Virus record (IMG/VR): IMGVR_UViG_3300009176_000031
Location: 1 to 62,075 of that record
DNA: 62,075 bases
Origin: a virus
Reading direction: 5' to 3' (one strand)
Shown here: one piece after another, positions 7,939 through 15,587 of the stretch
How positions within the stretch are numbered: position 1 is the first letter of the stretch
Layout: each line of letters opens with the position of its first letter
Translations under genes and position numbers: made by a program
Notes under the pieces: generated by a model
Told to the model about the DNA's origin: nothing
What the model saw: the letters and a program-made list of their open reading frames with translations, nothing else
Databases searched by the model: none

Positions 7939-9486
7939 TCACCAATCAGTACCTAATTCATCTGTTGTCCATTTAGTAGCGTACTCACTCCACTCGCCGT
8001 ACTCTTTTGGCAAATCTGCTGAAACCCAGTCGCTTACCGTCTGCTCTCCTACAGAAGCAGCGACTAGATTTAACGGGTTCTCGTTGGGTTTGCTGTCCTC
8101 CCACTCAGGGATATGCAACTCTGGACGAGACATAATGAAGTACCGCAGCGAGTCGCAGGCATGGTCGTTCTTCTTCTGTGGCTTCTCCTTCTTATTGTGC
8201 CTGTGGGCTGTCTTTTTGTTAGTGTACCTATCCCACGCTAGACGACCTAACTCCCAGATAAGCTTCTCACAGTCCGACGTAACGAGCCACATCGGCTTAC
8301 CATCGGGGAGGATAGTATTTAGGTATCGTCGGACCCTGATAACGCCGCTATCGATATCGTTATTCCCAAGGAGAATAGGAATACCAAACTTAATGTACTC
8401 CTCGTAAACAGAAGTACCAGTAACAGGGTTTCGGCCGACAATGCTAGGATCACCAGTGTAAGTGATAGGAGGTCGTCCAAAGGCCGCTGAATATTCGAGG
8501 ACTGTTTTAGCATGTTTATCGATGGTCCACCCATCTTTATAGTGTTCGTGGAACGTGATAACTCGTCCACTATCGGGATCAACAGCATGCCAAAGCCAAG
8601 CGGTAGGGTTAGTTAATCCGTGATCCATAGAGGCGTGTATTTGCCAATGCGTGGGAATTTCCACAGGATTAATAACGTGCGTGTCTTTGGAGAACATAGG
8701 GTACACTTTTCCAGCGATTTCAACAAATCGTCCATGAACACGAGCGTTAACTTCTTCCTCATCCATACCCGAACTAAGAAAGTCAATCTCGGCTGGGGAA
8801 ATATAGGGATTCTCTGTCATATCGATTTCGATAATCTCTACCGCACCGAGTTTGTTGTCTATCCCCGGTTCGTACAGGTCATCGAAAACCCAGGTCATTC
8901 CCTCTACCGGAGTCATGGTGATCCATAAACTACCACCAGTGTCTACTAAACGCGCGCGGCACTCACCGTAGATATCCTGAGGTGGTTCCTCATCAAAGTG
9001 GATAAAGTGTCGAGACGTGCCAGAAAACTTCTCCAAGTCCTGTTCGTAGGACATTAACTCTACAAATGAACCATTCTGAAAATTAAGAATGTGAGTTTGA
9101 TTGTCGTAAGCACTATACCAAGAACCACCACGTAACTCAGAGATAGGAGTAAAGCGTAGTAGGTTCGGTATGATAATCTTCTCCATGCCGTTCGTAAAGT
9201 CCGTCGATACAATTCGTCCACGTACAGGTGCATCCGGTGTTCTTCGGAAGGGATGCTTCCCCCGCAACCAGAACAAATCCTCGGTAATTCCTCCGACTGT
9301 CTTTCCACTTCGGTTACCGCCAATATAGAGTTTAATTCGACTCTGTGATTTGTGAAACAGTTCTTGCTTAGCGTGAGGCCGATAACCGTCAATGTTGGGT
9401 TCGATTGCCTGACGCTTTAACTTCTCGGCAGCCTCTCTAATAGCATCGACTGTTGAGACAGGTTGGTTAGTCTTGGGGCGAGCCAC
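7939..9486 (-). CDS. terL: Terminase large subunit, module A
   Basis: A 515-aa protein, the DNA-packaging motor. Walker A is GGNRSGKT at residues 56-63, Walker B with catalytic acid is FIHFDEEPP at 161-169, and the coupling motif is SLWITMTP at 186-193. The C-terminal RNase H-like nuclease has acidic residues near D288 (ASMDHGLTNPTAW), D346 (YTGDPSI) and D441/D445 (NDHACDSLRYF). The length and motif order are complete. The module B copy 55452-57020 shares all motifs but is clearly diverged. The start at 9486 overlaps the stop of the fibre gene by one base. Confidence 0.95.
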   Translation of the reverse strand: MARPKTNQPVSTVDAIREAAEKLKRQAIEPNIDGYRPHAKQELFHKSQSRIKLYIGGNRSGKTVGGITEDLFWLRGKHPFRRTPDAPVRGRIVSTDFTNGMEKIIIPNLLRFTPISELRGGSWYSAYDNQTHILNFQNGSFVELMSYEQDLEKFSGTSRHFIHFDEEPPQDIYGECRARLVDTGGSLWITMTPVEGMTWVFDDLYEPGIDNKLGAVEIIEIDMTENPYISPAEIDFLSSGMDEEEVNARVHGRFVEIAGKVYPMFSKDTHVINPVEIPTHWQIHASMDHGLTNPTAWLWHAVDPDSGRVITFHEHYKDGWTIDKHAKTVLEYSAAFGRPPITYTGDPSIVGRNPVTGTSVYEEYIKFGIPILLGNNDIDSGVIRVRRYLNTILPDGKPMWLVTSDCEKLIWELGRLAWDRYTNKKTAHRHNKKEKPQKKNDHACDSLRYFIMSRPELHIPEWEDSKPNENPLNLVAASVGEQTVSDWVSADLPKEYGEWSEYATKWTTDELGTDW

Positions 9487-10586
9487 TACGCTACCTTTGC
9501 TTCTAAAGCAACAATACGAGCCTTTAAGTCTTTGATCGTCTCTCTAGATTCCTTCACCAGTTCTTGAAGGGCTTGGATGATGATAGGAGATAGTTGTCCA
9601 TAGTCGATACCCATAGGAGCATCATTTTCATCCTTAGATACAACCTGAGGATAGATTTCGGTAACATCTTCTGCAATCAAACCTGTTTCAACTTTATCTG
9701 GAGTTTCAGTCATTTCTGTACGAAGATAGTCTTTTACGTTAAATTTCATCAGAGTTTTAATGCCTTCAAACCGGGTAGGAACTATATTTGCCTTAACATA
9801 TTTAGAAGAAGAAACTACAAACGATGCCGCAGCCATAGACCGCCAGACAGTTCTAGCGTTATCGTTAGCGTATAATTGTGAGTTAGACGAAAAAATTAAA
9901 GAAACATCTCTACTGCTCATCCAAGCAGGGTCACCAGCAACAGTAGTGTTTAAGGAGTGAATCCAACTTCCATCCCCAAACTTACTTTCCAGCATACTGC
10001 AACGGAACGGATTAGTTCCATTTGGGTAAGTGGCAACTCCCGATAGATATGGGTGAATACCCTGTGCATCAGCGTTGTTGTACCAGCCGTATCCAGAAAC
10101 CAGTGACCTAAACCAACCACTAGGCTGAAAGTCAACAGTTGAGGTTACAGTACCAGCAAAACTCGCACCAGCCCTTAGTACAGCCAGTTTCCCTAGTTCA
10201 TCCAAGGTCATGCCGGTCTGTTGACCAGTAGTGAAATTATTGGTAGTAGCAAAATGCATCCGAGTGCCGTAAGCACCGGACTGTTGAACGTAAATCCCAG
10301 CCTGCGCTTTAGGGGTAGTCCCAGGCACTACCCAAGAGATTCCGGTAGCCTGATCGTTAGGCCACACCGCAGGGGCTAAAAGAACCCCCTCGGCAAAAGC
10401 GCCGGGGGTAGGTACAGTGATAACCCCAGTACTTACTGGTAAAGCCTTATGGGTATGCTTACCGGGGGCAGCCTGTAAAGGACCATTACCTAACGTGTGG
10501 TGAAAACTGTTGGGTCCAAAGTCCAGGTCGTTAATCTTATGTGCTTCATCAAAGTTGTTCTTACCTTTTCTGATATCCTCCGTCAC
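9486..10586 (-). CDS. Tail fibre/spike with C-terminal S74 intramolecular chaperone, module A
   Basis: A 366-aa protein. The N-terminus has the anchor motif DFGPNSFHHTLGNGPLQAAP (residues 22-41), shared with the module B gene 57023-57604. The C-terminus (about 270-366) has ETGLIAEDVTEIYPQVVSKD followed by a coiled-coil (LKARIVALEAKVA). This is the signature of the peptidase S74 / endosialidase chaperone domain, which trimerises fibres and is then cleaved off. The central region is beta-rich. It likely recognises the host surface. Only the anchor is conserved between modules; the distal part is completely different. Confidence 0.85.
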   Translation of the reverse strand: MTEDIRKGKNNFDEAHKINDLDFGPNSFHHTLGNGPLQAAPGKHTHKALPVSTGVITVPTPGAFAEGVLLAPAVWPNDQATGISWVVPGTTPKAQAGIYVQQSGAYGTRMHFATTNNFTTGQQTGMTLDELGKLAVLRAGASFAGTVTSTVDFQPSGWFRSLVSGYGWYNNADAQGIHPYLSGVATYPNGTNPFRCSMLESKFGDGSWIHSLNTTVAGDPAWMSSRDVSLIFSSNSQLYANDNARTVWRSMAAASFVVSSSKYVKANIVPTRFEGIKTLMKFNVKDYLRTEMTETPDKVETGLIAEDVTEIYPQVVSKDENDAPMGIDYGQLSPIIIQALQELVKESRETIKDLKARIVALEAKVA

Positions 10587-12280
10587 CGCAAACGCTCCTG
10601 GTAGTCACGACGGATATACAACTCAATTGCTTCAATCATTCCCTGACTACGGTAGCCACCGTGTGCTACAGTAGCAGCAGAGTTTCCGTCATAGGATAAA
10701 ACAACGTTTCTAAATCGCAAGTTGAGAGGGATAGGGACAAGGCTAGGAATTGTCTCAATGGGCTGGCTAGTCCTAGTTACCTTGTCCGTGACGTATGGGG
10801 ATTCCCAACTCTCTACAGTAACAGCCCAGGTAGGGGCGTATGCAGCAAACGTAAAGTTCTGTAACGAGTTGATAGCCCGCATGAAGTACAACCGTTTGGT
10901 GTGCCCGCTGTCCCCAAATCCGTACCGTTTAGTCACTAGTTTAATGACAGCCGGATTCCACGTCGCTGTACTAGTAGAAGTGAACCTCACGTCTGTAGGA
11001 CCCAAACCGTTGTTGAACTGTCCTGTTACAGCATCATTGAAGTTATAAATATCGAAAGTGAACGTGAAATCAATGCCTACAATGTGAAAGTCTGTTTTCC
11101 AACCAGCGACGAAGATACCGAACCGACCAGTGTGGTCTTTAATCATAGCGGTTGCTACTCGGTCCCCGCCACTACCCGGCCAGTTGTCACTCGCGTTAGT
11201 AGTCTTAACGTTGGGATTCCAGTAAGACCATGCACCAGTACGCATGTTCATAACGTAGGAAAACGCTGGTACGCCGGTGTAAGTTGAGTGGGTAAGAATT
11301 AAGTATCCACCCAGGATATGCAATTTAGCAAAGTTGAAGAACTCAAGCGAGTTGAAAGGGGTAACCGAAAAGCGGTCAGCAACAGTCGGGTCCGTAAGCA
11401 GGTTGACCTTGTTGGACAGGTTAATAAGGTTCCGTCCAACTACCTCGAAAACGTCCCGCCCATCAAACATAAAGATTCGGTTATCTTGAGTGCAAGCCGA
11501 GACTACAGGGTTGCTACTCACCCTTTGTAGGACACCATCTACTCCAGGGTCCTCGCTCCAGTTAAGGGTGAAGATACCTGACTTATGGAAAATCCAAATG
11601 GTGTCCGCAACCATGAACATTTCTAACAGCGGACTACTAGAAGTAGCCCCCTCAATAAGAACGTATCCCCCGTCAGGAGCCGTCCAGATAGTCGGGTCTA
11701 ACTCTTTAGACCACGAAATCCTACTGTCCCCCATTACGAACATGCGGTCTTTTTGCATGAGCGCACGGCTACCTTGGGGAATGTTAGCCGCTGTAGAGGT
11801 GGCCCACGTCCCAGTCATATCGACGTTGGTGACGTATCCGCCCGTTGAAGTCCTAGGAATGAACCAAAGCTGGTTGTTGTATTCGACTACTGTACTCAGC
11901 GCTTTGGTGGGAGTCCCGGTCATTGAGTCAGGGAGCCAAGTTAACGTGTCCGCTTCAAGAAACCCAGGGGTATAATCAAAGTACTTAACTTTGGAAGTAG
12001 ACTGGGTTTGTCCCTCATGAATAAGGAACCGGCTAGCCCCCGAAGGCATTTTAATAACGCCCAACAGTTGCATGCAAACCCGGCTAGTAGTGGGAGTGCT
12101 TAGCCCACTAAACCCAGCGTTCCAAACGGGCGGTCGATAATAGACAACCCCGTTGTCATCGAAGATTACGTTCTGAGCCAAACAGACTTCGTTATCCGAA
12201 ATCCGGTCGTCAATGTCTACTGAGTTCATCCCACCGGGCCAAGGCCCAAGAACGACTTTTTCTCTATGGGTTGGAGTCAC
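10583..12280 (-). CDS. Virion protein, 565 aa, GPxxGG family, module A
   Basis: The N-terminus VVLGPWPGGMNSVDIDDRIS with NEVCLAQNVIFDDNG resembles a family of large podophage tail proteins that begin GPF.GGIN...D.L.D.E. The rest looks like a repetitive beta fold (several DRMFVMGDSRI-like strands). The module B gene 57617-59314 has exactly the same length and the same N-terminal motif (LGPFHGGINFRD). It is probably a tail-tube or tail-knob component placed between small terminase and fibre. It overlaps both neighbours by four bases, so translation is probably coupled. Confidence 0.75.
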   Translation of the reverse strand: MTPTHREKVVLGPWPGGMNSVDIDDRISDNEVCLAQNVIFDDNGVVYYRPPVWNAGFSGLSTPTTSRVCMQLLGVIKMPSGASRFLIHEGQTQSTSKVKYFDYTPGFLEADTLTWLPDSMTGTPTKALSTVVEYNNQLWFIPRTSTGGYVTNVDMTGTWATSTAANIPQGSRALMQKDRMFVMGDSRISWSKELDPTIWTAPDGGYVLIEGATSSSPLLEMFMVADTIWIFHKSGIFTLNWSEDPGVDGVLQRVSSNPVVSACTQDNRIFMFDGRDVFEVVGRNLINLSNKVNLLTDPTVADRFSVTPFNSLEFFNFAKLHILGGYLILTHSTYTGVPAFSYVMNMRTGAWSYWNPNVKTTNASDNWPGSGGDRVATAMIKDHTGRFGIFVAGWKTDFHIVGIDFTFTFDIYNFNDAVTGQFNNGLGPTDVRFTSTSTATWNPAVIKLVTKRYGFGDSGHTKRLYFMRAINSLQNFTFAAYAPTWAVTVESWESPYVTDKVTRTSQPIETIPSLVPIPLNLRFRNVVLSYDGNSAATVAHGGYRSQGMIEAIELYIRRDYQERLR

Positions 12281-13014
12281 GACGCTATCTCCCCACGAAT
12301 GCTTTTGCGGGCACTCGTCTTAACCGCGTGCTCTCCTACAGTAGCGCCTAACGTCCCCGTAATGCTCATCAAGTCGGAGGCAATAGCCTCCATGACTTTG
12401 CTGTCGCTAACGTGCCTAGAGACGCTCTCAATGAAAACCTGGATAATGCGTCCAACGTCTACTTCGCCCTGACGCGGACTCCAACGCCCAGTCATTTCCA
12501 GAATCAGTTTGCTAGCCGAAATGTCTCCACCGCGAGACTGAGCAACGATCGAACGGTAAACTTCATCCAGGTTGTCGTTGAAAACGGACTCGGTTAATTG
12601 GTTAATCGTGTCAGCGAAAACTGGGTCCTTTTTCCAACCGTTCCACTCTTGAGTCGAAATCGTGAGGTCGTCTAGCTTTTTCTTGTCACTTCGTCGGTCG
12701 TGGATATCCCAAATTGCTCGGATAGCAGCGATTTGGCGAGAAGTAAGTATTCCTCTTTCATTAACTTCCGTTGATAACGCCGGCGCCGTAATTCCCCTAG
12801 CGGACAAAGCTTTTCGAAAAGTGACGTGGTTGTACGCCTCAACAATGAACGCTTCGGTCGCCCACAGCAAATGCAAACGGACTTTTTCCGTCGAGGGTAA
12901 AGCCCCATTGAGAATCCACTCGGTTTCCAAGTAGTCCAGTAGCCTAACCTGTTCATTGGTTAACGGAGGGTTCTTCACCCCCATTGGACTAGTCCCTGGT
13001 CCACTCTCGCTCAT
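12277..13014 (-). CDS. terS: Terminase small subunit, module A
   Basis: A 245-aa, mostly helical protein. The middle section, RQIAAIRAIWDIHDRRSDKK followed by LDDLTISTQEWNGWKKDPVF, matches a phage small-terminase type with an HTH that selects the packaging site. The module B gene 59314-60054 has LDLRDNRSQKNKLKDFGVS and LQYQGWLRDPVYKHY at the same place and nearly the same length (246 aa). It is upstream of the large terminase in both modules. Assignment rests on this pattern and context, not on catalytic residues. Confidence 0.75.
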   Translation of the reverse strand: MSESGPGTSPMGVKNPPLTNEQVRLLDYLETEWILNGALPSTEKVRLHLLWATEAFIVEAYNHVTFRKALSARGITAPALSTEVNERGILTSRQIAAIRAIWDIHDRRSDKKKLDDLTISTQEWNGWKKDPVFADTINQLTESVFNDNLDEVYRSIVAQSRGGDISASKLILEMTGRWSPRQGEVDVGRIIQVFIESVSRHVSDSKVMEAIASDLMSITGTLGATVGEHAVKTSARKSIRGEIAS

Positions 13015-13541
13015 GCGACAATCTCTTCTACAGGAGCAGTAACCGGCTGGTTAGGGAGCATTAAAGCCTTATTGCGGTAAACCTTGTAGGCTTGTTGCAG
13101 CGCTGTCAAGGTTGACTCCTTGTACCCGCTCTCCCGCAAACTGTCGAGAATAGTGTCGGGGCACTCTTGCAATTCCAGCGTGTTCTCAAACTTAGTAATC
13201 ACAGCCGGGTGAAAGCAAAAGTCCTTGCAAACCCCCATCCGGCTGTTCAACCCGCTGTCCAACCGCCACCGTTTGAACGGGTGCTGACTCTCCGAAAACG
13301 AATACGGCTCGATCAGTTTCCCGTAGTTAGCCCGCCGCTGGGCAGACTGCCACGATCGATAAGCATCATAAATCCCAGGAACCGAGGCTTCAAGTTCATT
13401 TCCTACAGAGGGTGGTAGTCCAGTATACACCCCCTGCTCTGTACGCAAGACTGTCTGCCGACTGACGTTACAACGCCTAGCCAACTCCACCTGCGTAAGA
13501 TTAAGGAACCGTCTGGCATTCTTAACGGGATTCTCATACAT
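13011..13541 (-). CDS. XRE-family HTH regulator, module A
   Basis: A 176-aa protein from ATG 13541 (MYENPVKNARRFLNLTQ). The HTH is at about residues 8-32 (LTQVELARRCNVSRQTVLRT). I chose this start because GAGGAGG lies 11 bases upstream; longer starts would run through the promoter. It is homologous to 60054-60596 (AQRRANYGKL versus AQRRSNYGVL; DSLRESGYKESTLTALQQAY versus DALLDSGYSAETIAAFDSAF). It is the first gene of the leftward virion operon, so it may regulate late transcription or partner the small terminase. Confidence 0.85.
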   Translation of the reverse strand: MYENPVKNARRFLNLTQVELARRCNVSRQTVLRTEQGVYTGLPPSVGNELEASVPGIYDAYRSWQSAQRRANYGKLIEPYSFSESQHPFKRWRLDSGLNSRMGVCKDFCFHPAVITKFENTLELQECPDTILDSLRESGYKESTLTALQQAYKVYRNKALMLPNQPVTAPVEEIVA

Positions 13542-13559
13542 GCTATTATAGTCCTCCTC

Positions 13560-13597
13560 TTGACACCATGATATACCTGGGCTACGCTGGCTGTCAA
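13560..13597. promoter_or_regulatory. Facing promoters between HTH and RHH genes, module A
   Basis: On the minus strand, TTGACA (13597-13592), an 18-base spacer and TATCAT (13573-13568) would fire the virion operon with a leader of about 20 bases containing GAGGAGG. On the plus strand, TTGACA (13560-13565), 17 bases and TACGCT (13583-13588) points toward the RHH gene. The two boxes form an inverted repeat, so one protein could occlude both. Module B has the same geometry at 60583-60632. Confidence 0.6.
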
Positions 13598-13643
13598 GGG
13601 GATACACTAAGTTCTCCCTACAGGCAGAAGTATAGGACTAACA

Positions 13644-13847
13644 ATGGCCGCTAAGCCAAAGAAGCGCGTGTCGGTTCAGATAGTCGATCCAGAGATGCAG
13701 TATTGGGTCAAAGAAGCAGCGAGGAATTTATCGATATCGGAGTCCCAATTTTTGGAAATAGTGATGTACCAGGCGTTCGAAAGTTACTATGGGCGTACCT
13801 TCACCTGGAAAGGATGGAGGCTTGTTTGGATAGGGGACGGAGGATAA
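13644..13847 (+). CDS. Ribbon-helix-helix-like small regulator, module A
   Basis: A 67-aa protein with a basic N-terminus, then VSVQIVDPEMQYWVKEAARNLSI: a beta strand followed by two helices, as in Arc/MetJ-type DNA-binding proteins. Module B has a related gene at 60655-60951 (DIMVDPKIWSAMVELAGRLN) in the same divergent position next to the HTH gene. It is probably an early repressor or switch protein acting on the facing promoters. That target is inference from location. Confidence 0.65.
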   Translation: MAAKPKKRVSVQIVDPEMQYWVKEAARNLSISESQFLEIVMYQAFESYYGRTFTWKGWRLVWIGDGG

Positions 13848-13862
13848 AGGAGGAGGTATACA

Positions 13863-14090
13863 TTGAGTGAGAGAGGTTCCCCACGGGGAGTGCTCGCTTC
13901 GCTCCCACACCGAAAAAATTTTGAAACGTTTCGAAATGATCTTGAAAGTTTGTCAGGACATGAGGACATGCCATTGTCCACTATGCCACTAGCCATACCC
14001 ATGCCACCTTTGTTCTGTCATGCGAACGTGTCCACGATGTGGAATGGTACTGGCAGAGGGTCGCACCCTCGACTAGTATTTGAGTTGTAG
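13863..14090 (+). CDS. Hypothetical 75-aa protein with TTG start
   Basis: The TTG start at 13863 is preceded by an unusually strong ribosome-binding site, AAAGGAGGAGG, at ideal spacing, 16 bases after the RHH stop. The predicted product is MSERGSPRGVLASLPHRKN followed by FRNDLESLSGHEDM. No domain is recognised and codon use is atypical. It may be a real short gene or a decayed one. The strong RBS is the main evidence. Confidence 0.4.
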   Translation: MSERGSPRGVLASLPHRKNFETFRNDLESLSGHEDMPLSTMPLAIPMPPLFCHANVSTMWNGTGRGSHPRLVFEL

Positions 14091-14125
14091 GGGAGAGCGT
14101 CTCCCCCGCAGAGAGAGGAGACACC

Positions 14126-14458
14126 GTGTTCACTCACGTTGTCAAGGAGCAGGCGTTCCTGCCTGTGCCCGGTGTGCCGGAGTACGTCATCGGCATGGTT
14201 CGCGCTGGCATCATCGGCGCGGCCGAACTGGAGGAGGCGGGTTTCGGCATCTACGTCGAGGCTGGCACCCTCGTCCGGATCGAGCAGACCCTTGAGGCTG
14301 AGGGTCAGGTCGGGCACGTTCTTCACTTGCCGGACGGTAGGCACGTCATCGCGTTCGACTCGATGGTCGAAGAGGTCGCGGAGCCTGACCTGAGTGACCG
14401 CGACTGGTTCGAGTTCGAGTCGAGCCTGAACGATGGCGACGACGACTACTGGCTCTAG
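14126..14458 (+). CDS. Acidic hypothetical protein in GC-rich island
   Basis: A 110-aa protein from GTG 14126, with GAGAGGAG seven bases upstream. The N-terminus is FTHVVKEQAF, followed by a beta-rich middle (YVEAGTLVRIEQ, HLPDGRHVIAF) and an Asp-rich C-terminus ending DDDYWL. Its base composition and codon use (GAC, GTC, CTC) are far more GC-rich than the rest of the window, suggesting a separate origin. The layout resembles its leftward neighbour 14723-15097 (YAIVKQ start, YAGEVVEV, SGRVVITW, acidic end with Trp), so the two may be distant paralogues. The function is unknown. Confidence 0.75.
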   Translation: MFTHVVKEQAFLPVPGVPEYVIGMVRAGIIGAAELEEAGFGIYVEAGTLVRIEQTLEAEGQVGHVLHLPDGRHVIAFDSMVEEVAEPDLSDRDWFEFESSLNDGDDDYWL

Positions 14459-14471
14459 CCGGTAGGGTCGG

Positions 14472-14495
14472 CCCCCTCTCCGAAAGGAGAGGGGG
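14472..14495 (+). terminator. Strong GC hairpin after 14126-14458 gene
   Basis: CCCCCTCTCC, loop GAAA, GGAGAGGGGG: a perfect 10-bp stem with a GNRA tetraloop 13 bases after the stop codon. There is no clear T-run, so it may act as an mRNA-stabilising hairpin or a weak terminator. Confidence 0.6.
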
Positions 14496-14584
14496 TCGGC
14501 TGTTCCGCCTGCGGCGGCTGGATTTTCCTATCGTTGCCTTCCGCTCGCGCGCAAGCGCGGGTGGATTTTCCTTTTGTTGCGGCG

Positions 14585-14666
14585 TTGAAACGATTCAGCT
14601 CTGAAACGATTCAAGAGATTGTCCGACAATCTGACGATCCGATTGTCGGATTGTCTGACAATCCAT
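14585..14666. repeat. Iteron-like palindrome cluster, left arm
   Basis: Two TGAAACGATTCA units (14586-14597 and 14602-14613) are followed by overlapping inverted repeats of ATTGTC/GACAAT up to 14666. Three more copies of the TGAAWCGATTCA type occur on the other side of the GC-rich leftward gene (15269-15317). Such clusters are typical of operator arrays or replication-initiator iterons. Confidence 0.6.
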
Positions 14667-14673
14667 CGGGACC

Positions 14674-14705
14674 GCAAAAGGCCCTGCCGCCGAAACGACA
14701 GGGCC
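14674..14705 (-). terminator. Terminator of leftward GC-rich gene
   Basis: GGCCCTG at 14680-14686 pairs with CAGGGCC at 14699-14705, with an interrupted inner stem. On the minus strand the stem is followed by TTTTGC. It lies 18 bases beyond the stop codon of 14723-15097. Confidence 0.75.
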
Positions 14706-14722
14706 AGTTGCCTACGCGTTAC

Positions 14723-15097
14723 CTACCAACGGTCGTCCTCCTCATCCGTCGGGAACACGTCGCCCCGCTCGACGGACTCGAAGAACGTCCGCACGTCCTC
14801 GTCCTCGTCATCCCAGGAGGAGAGCGACACGTCCTCCTGCGGCGCGTCGAACAGGTCCAGGTCGTCTCCCCAGGTGATGACGACGCGGCCGCTGTTGTCC
14901 AGGATGGTCGTCACGGTGTTCACCCCGTCCGTCTCGCTGCCGGTCACCTCGACGACCTCACCGGCGTAGAGACGGGTCGCCTCACCCTGGCGCACGGCGT
15001 CGTCCTCGGTCATCAGACCCAAGCCCACGAGAATCGCCGTCCTCTCCGAACAGGTCTGGTACGGGCGGGTGACGTCCTGCTTGACGATCGCGTACAT
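14723..15097 (-). CDS. Acidic hypothetical protein in GC-rich island, leftward
   Basis: A 124-aa protein from ATG 15097, with GAGAGGA upstream. It is the only leftward gene inside the early region. The N-terminus is MYAIVKQDVTRPYQTCSERT, followed by VGLGLMTEDDA, LYAGEVVEV, SGRVVITWGDD and a long Asp/Glu tail. It is strongly GC-rich, unlike the neighbours. It is flanked on both sides by TGAAWCGATTCA palindromes and carries its own terminator, so it behaves like an independently transcribed cargo unit. The function is unknown; resemblance to 14126-14458 is suggestive only. Confidence 0.75.
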   Translation of the reverse strand: MYAIVKQDVTRPYQTCSERTAILVGLGLMTEDDAVRQGEATRLYAGEVVEVTGSETDGVNTVTTILDNSGRVVITWGDDLDLFDAPQEDVSLSSWDDEDEDVRTFFESVERGDVFPTDEEDDRW

Positions 15098-15266
15098 GAT
15101 GGTCCTCTCGCTCGGCCCCGGCCTGTCTGACTGGGGTACGTCAGTACAACGCGTGGTCGTCCCTAGTTGTTCCCGGTCAGGGCATGTTTACAACGTTCAC
15201 TTTAAAAACGCCGGCGTTACTAGCGTTAAGGGTCGGAGCTCGAGTGAAAGGTCGTAACGAAGAAGC

Positions 15267-15327
15267 TTTGAATCGATTCAGTTTGAATCGATTCAGTTTG
15301 AGACGATGAAACGATTCAATCGTCTCA
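15267..15327. repeat. Iteron-like palindrome cluster, right arm
   Basis: Two tandem TTTGAATCGATTCAG units (15267-15281 and 15282-15296), each holding the perfect 12-bp palindrome TGAATCGATTCA, are followed by TGAAACGATTCA inside a GAGACGAT/ATCGTCTC inverted repeat. The same core recurs at 14586 and 14602. Confidence 0.65.
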
Positions 15328-15331
15328 CGTA

Positions 15332-15351
15332 GGGCGAGACTTGTCTCGCCC
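15332..15351. terminator. Perfect GGGCGAGAC hairpin
   Basis: GGGCGAGAC, TT, GTCTCGCCC: a 9-bp perfect stem followed closely by a GCCCTTCGGGC mini-hairpin and GTGGATTTTCC. It could terminate leftward or rightward transcription, or be a protein-binding site. Confidence 0.5.
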
Positions 15352-15522
15352 TTCGGGCGGGGTGGATTTTCCATTTTTGTTGTCCACTTAATCACTAGCC
15401 ATTAGAGACGTTATTTAGTTACTTCGGTACGATTACGCAGCGTGCTCGAGTATTACTCTCCGTAATGCCGACATCGTTACGCTGCGTTAATGAAGGTTAC
15501 GCAAGATTACTATAAAAAACCC

Positions 15523-15551
15523 TTGACACTGACCCCCCTGTGTGCCATACT
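15523..15551 (+). promoter_or_regulatory. Early promoter 1
   Basis: TTGACA (15523-15528), a 17-base spacer and CATACT (15546-15551), with TGTG just before the -10 box. It belongs to a set of closely similar promoters (16885, 18406, 23506, 25647). The transcript would start about 30 bases before the ATG at 15588. Confidence 0.75.
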
Positions 15552-15587
15552 AGAACCATCAACCCGAGAGGCCAGGAGGCCAGCAGA

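Larger units (their letters stand above)
15098..15522. other. Non-coding control region upstream of the early genes
   Basis: I see no convincing gene here. It holds a 12-bp perfect palindrome AACGCCGGCGTT (15207-15218), the palindromic TGAAWCGATTCA units (15269-15317), a hairpin (15332-15351), a GTGGATTTTCC element (15362-15372) and an inverted repeat ACGCAGCG/CGCTGCGT (15435-15442 and 15480-15487). It is a plausible replication origin or multi-operator region. Confidence 0.55.

Noticed and set aside
15267-15327. CRISPR-like repeats
   Set aside because: Units are tandem palindromes without unique spacers of constant length; they fit iterons or operators.
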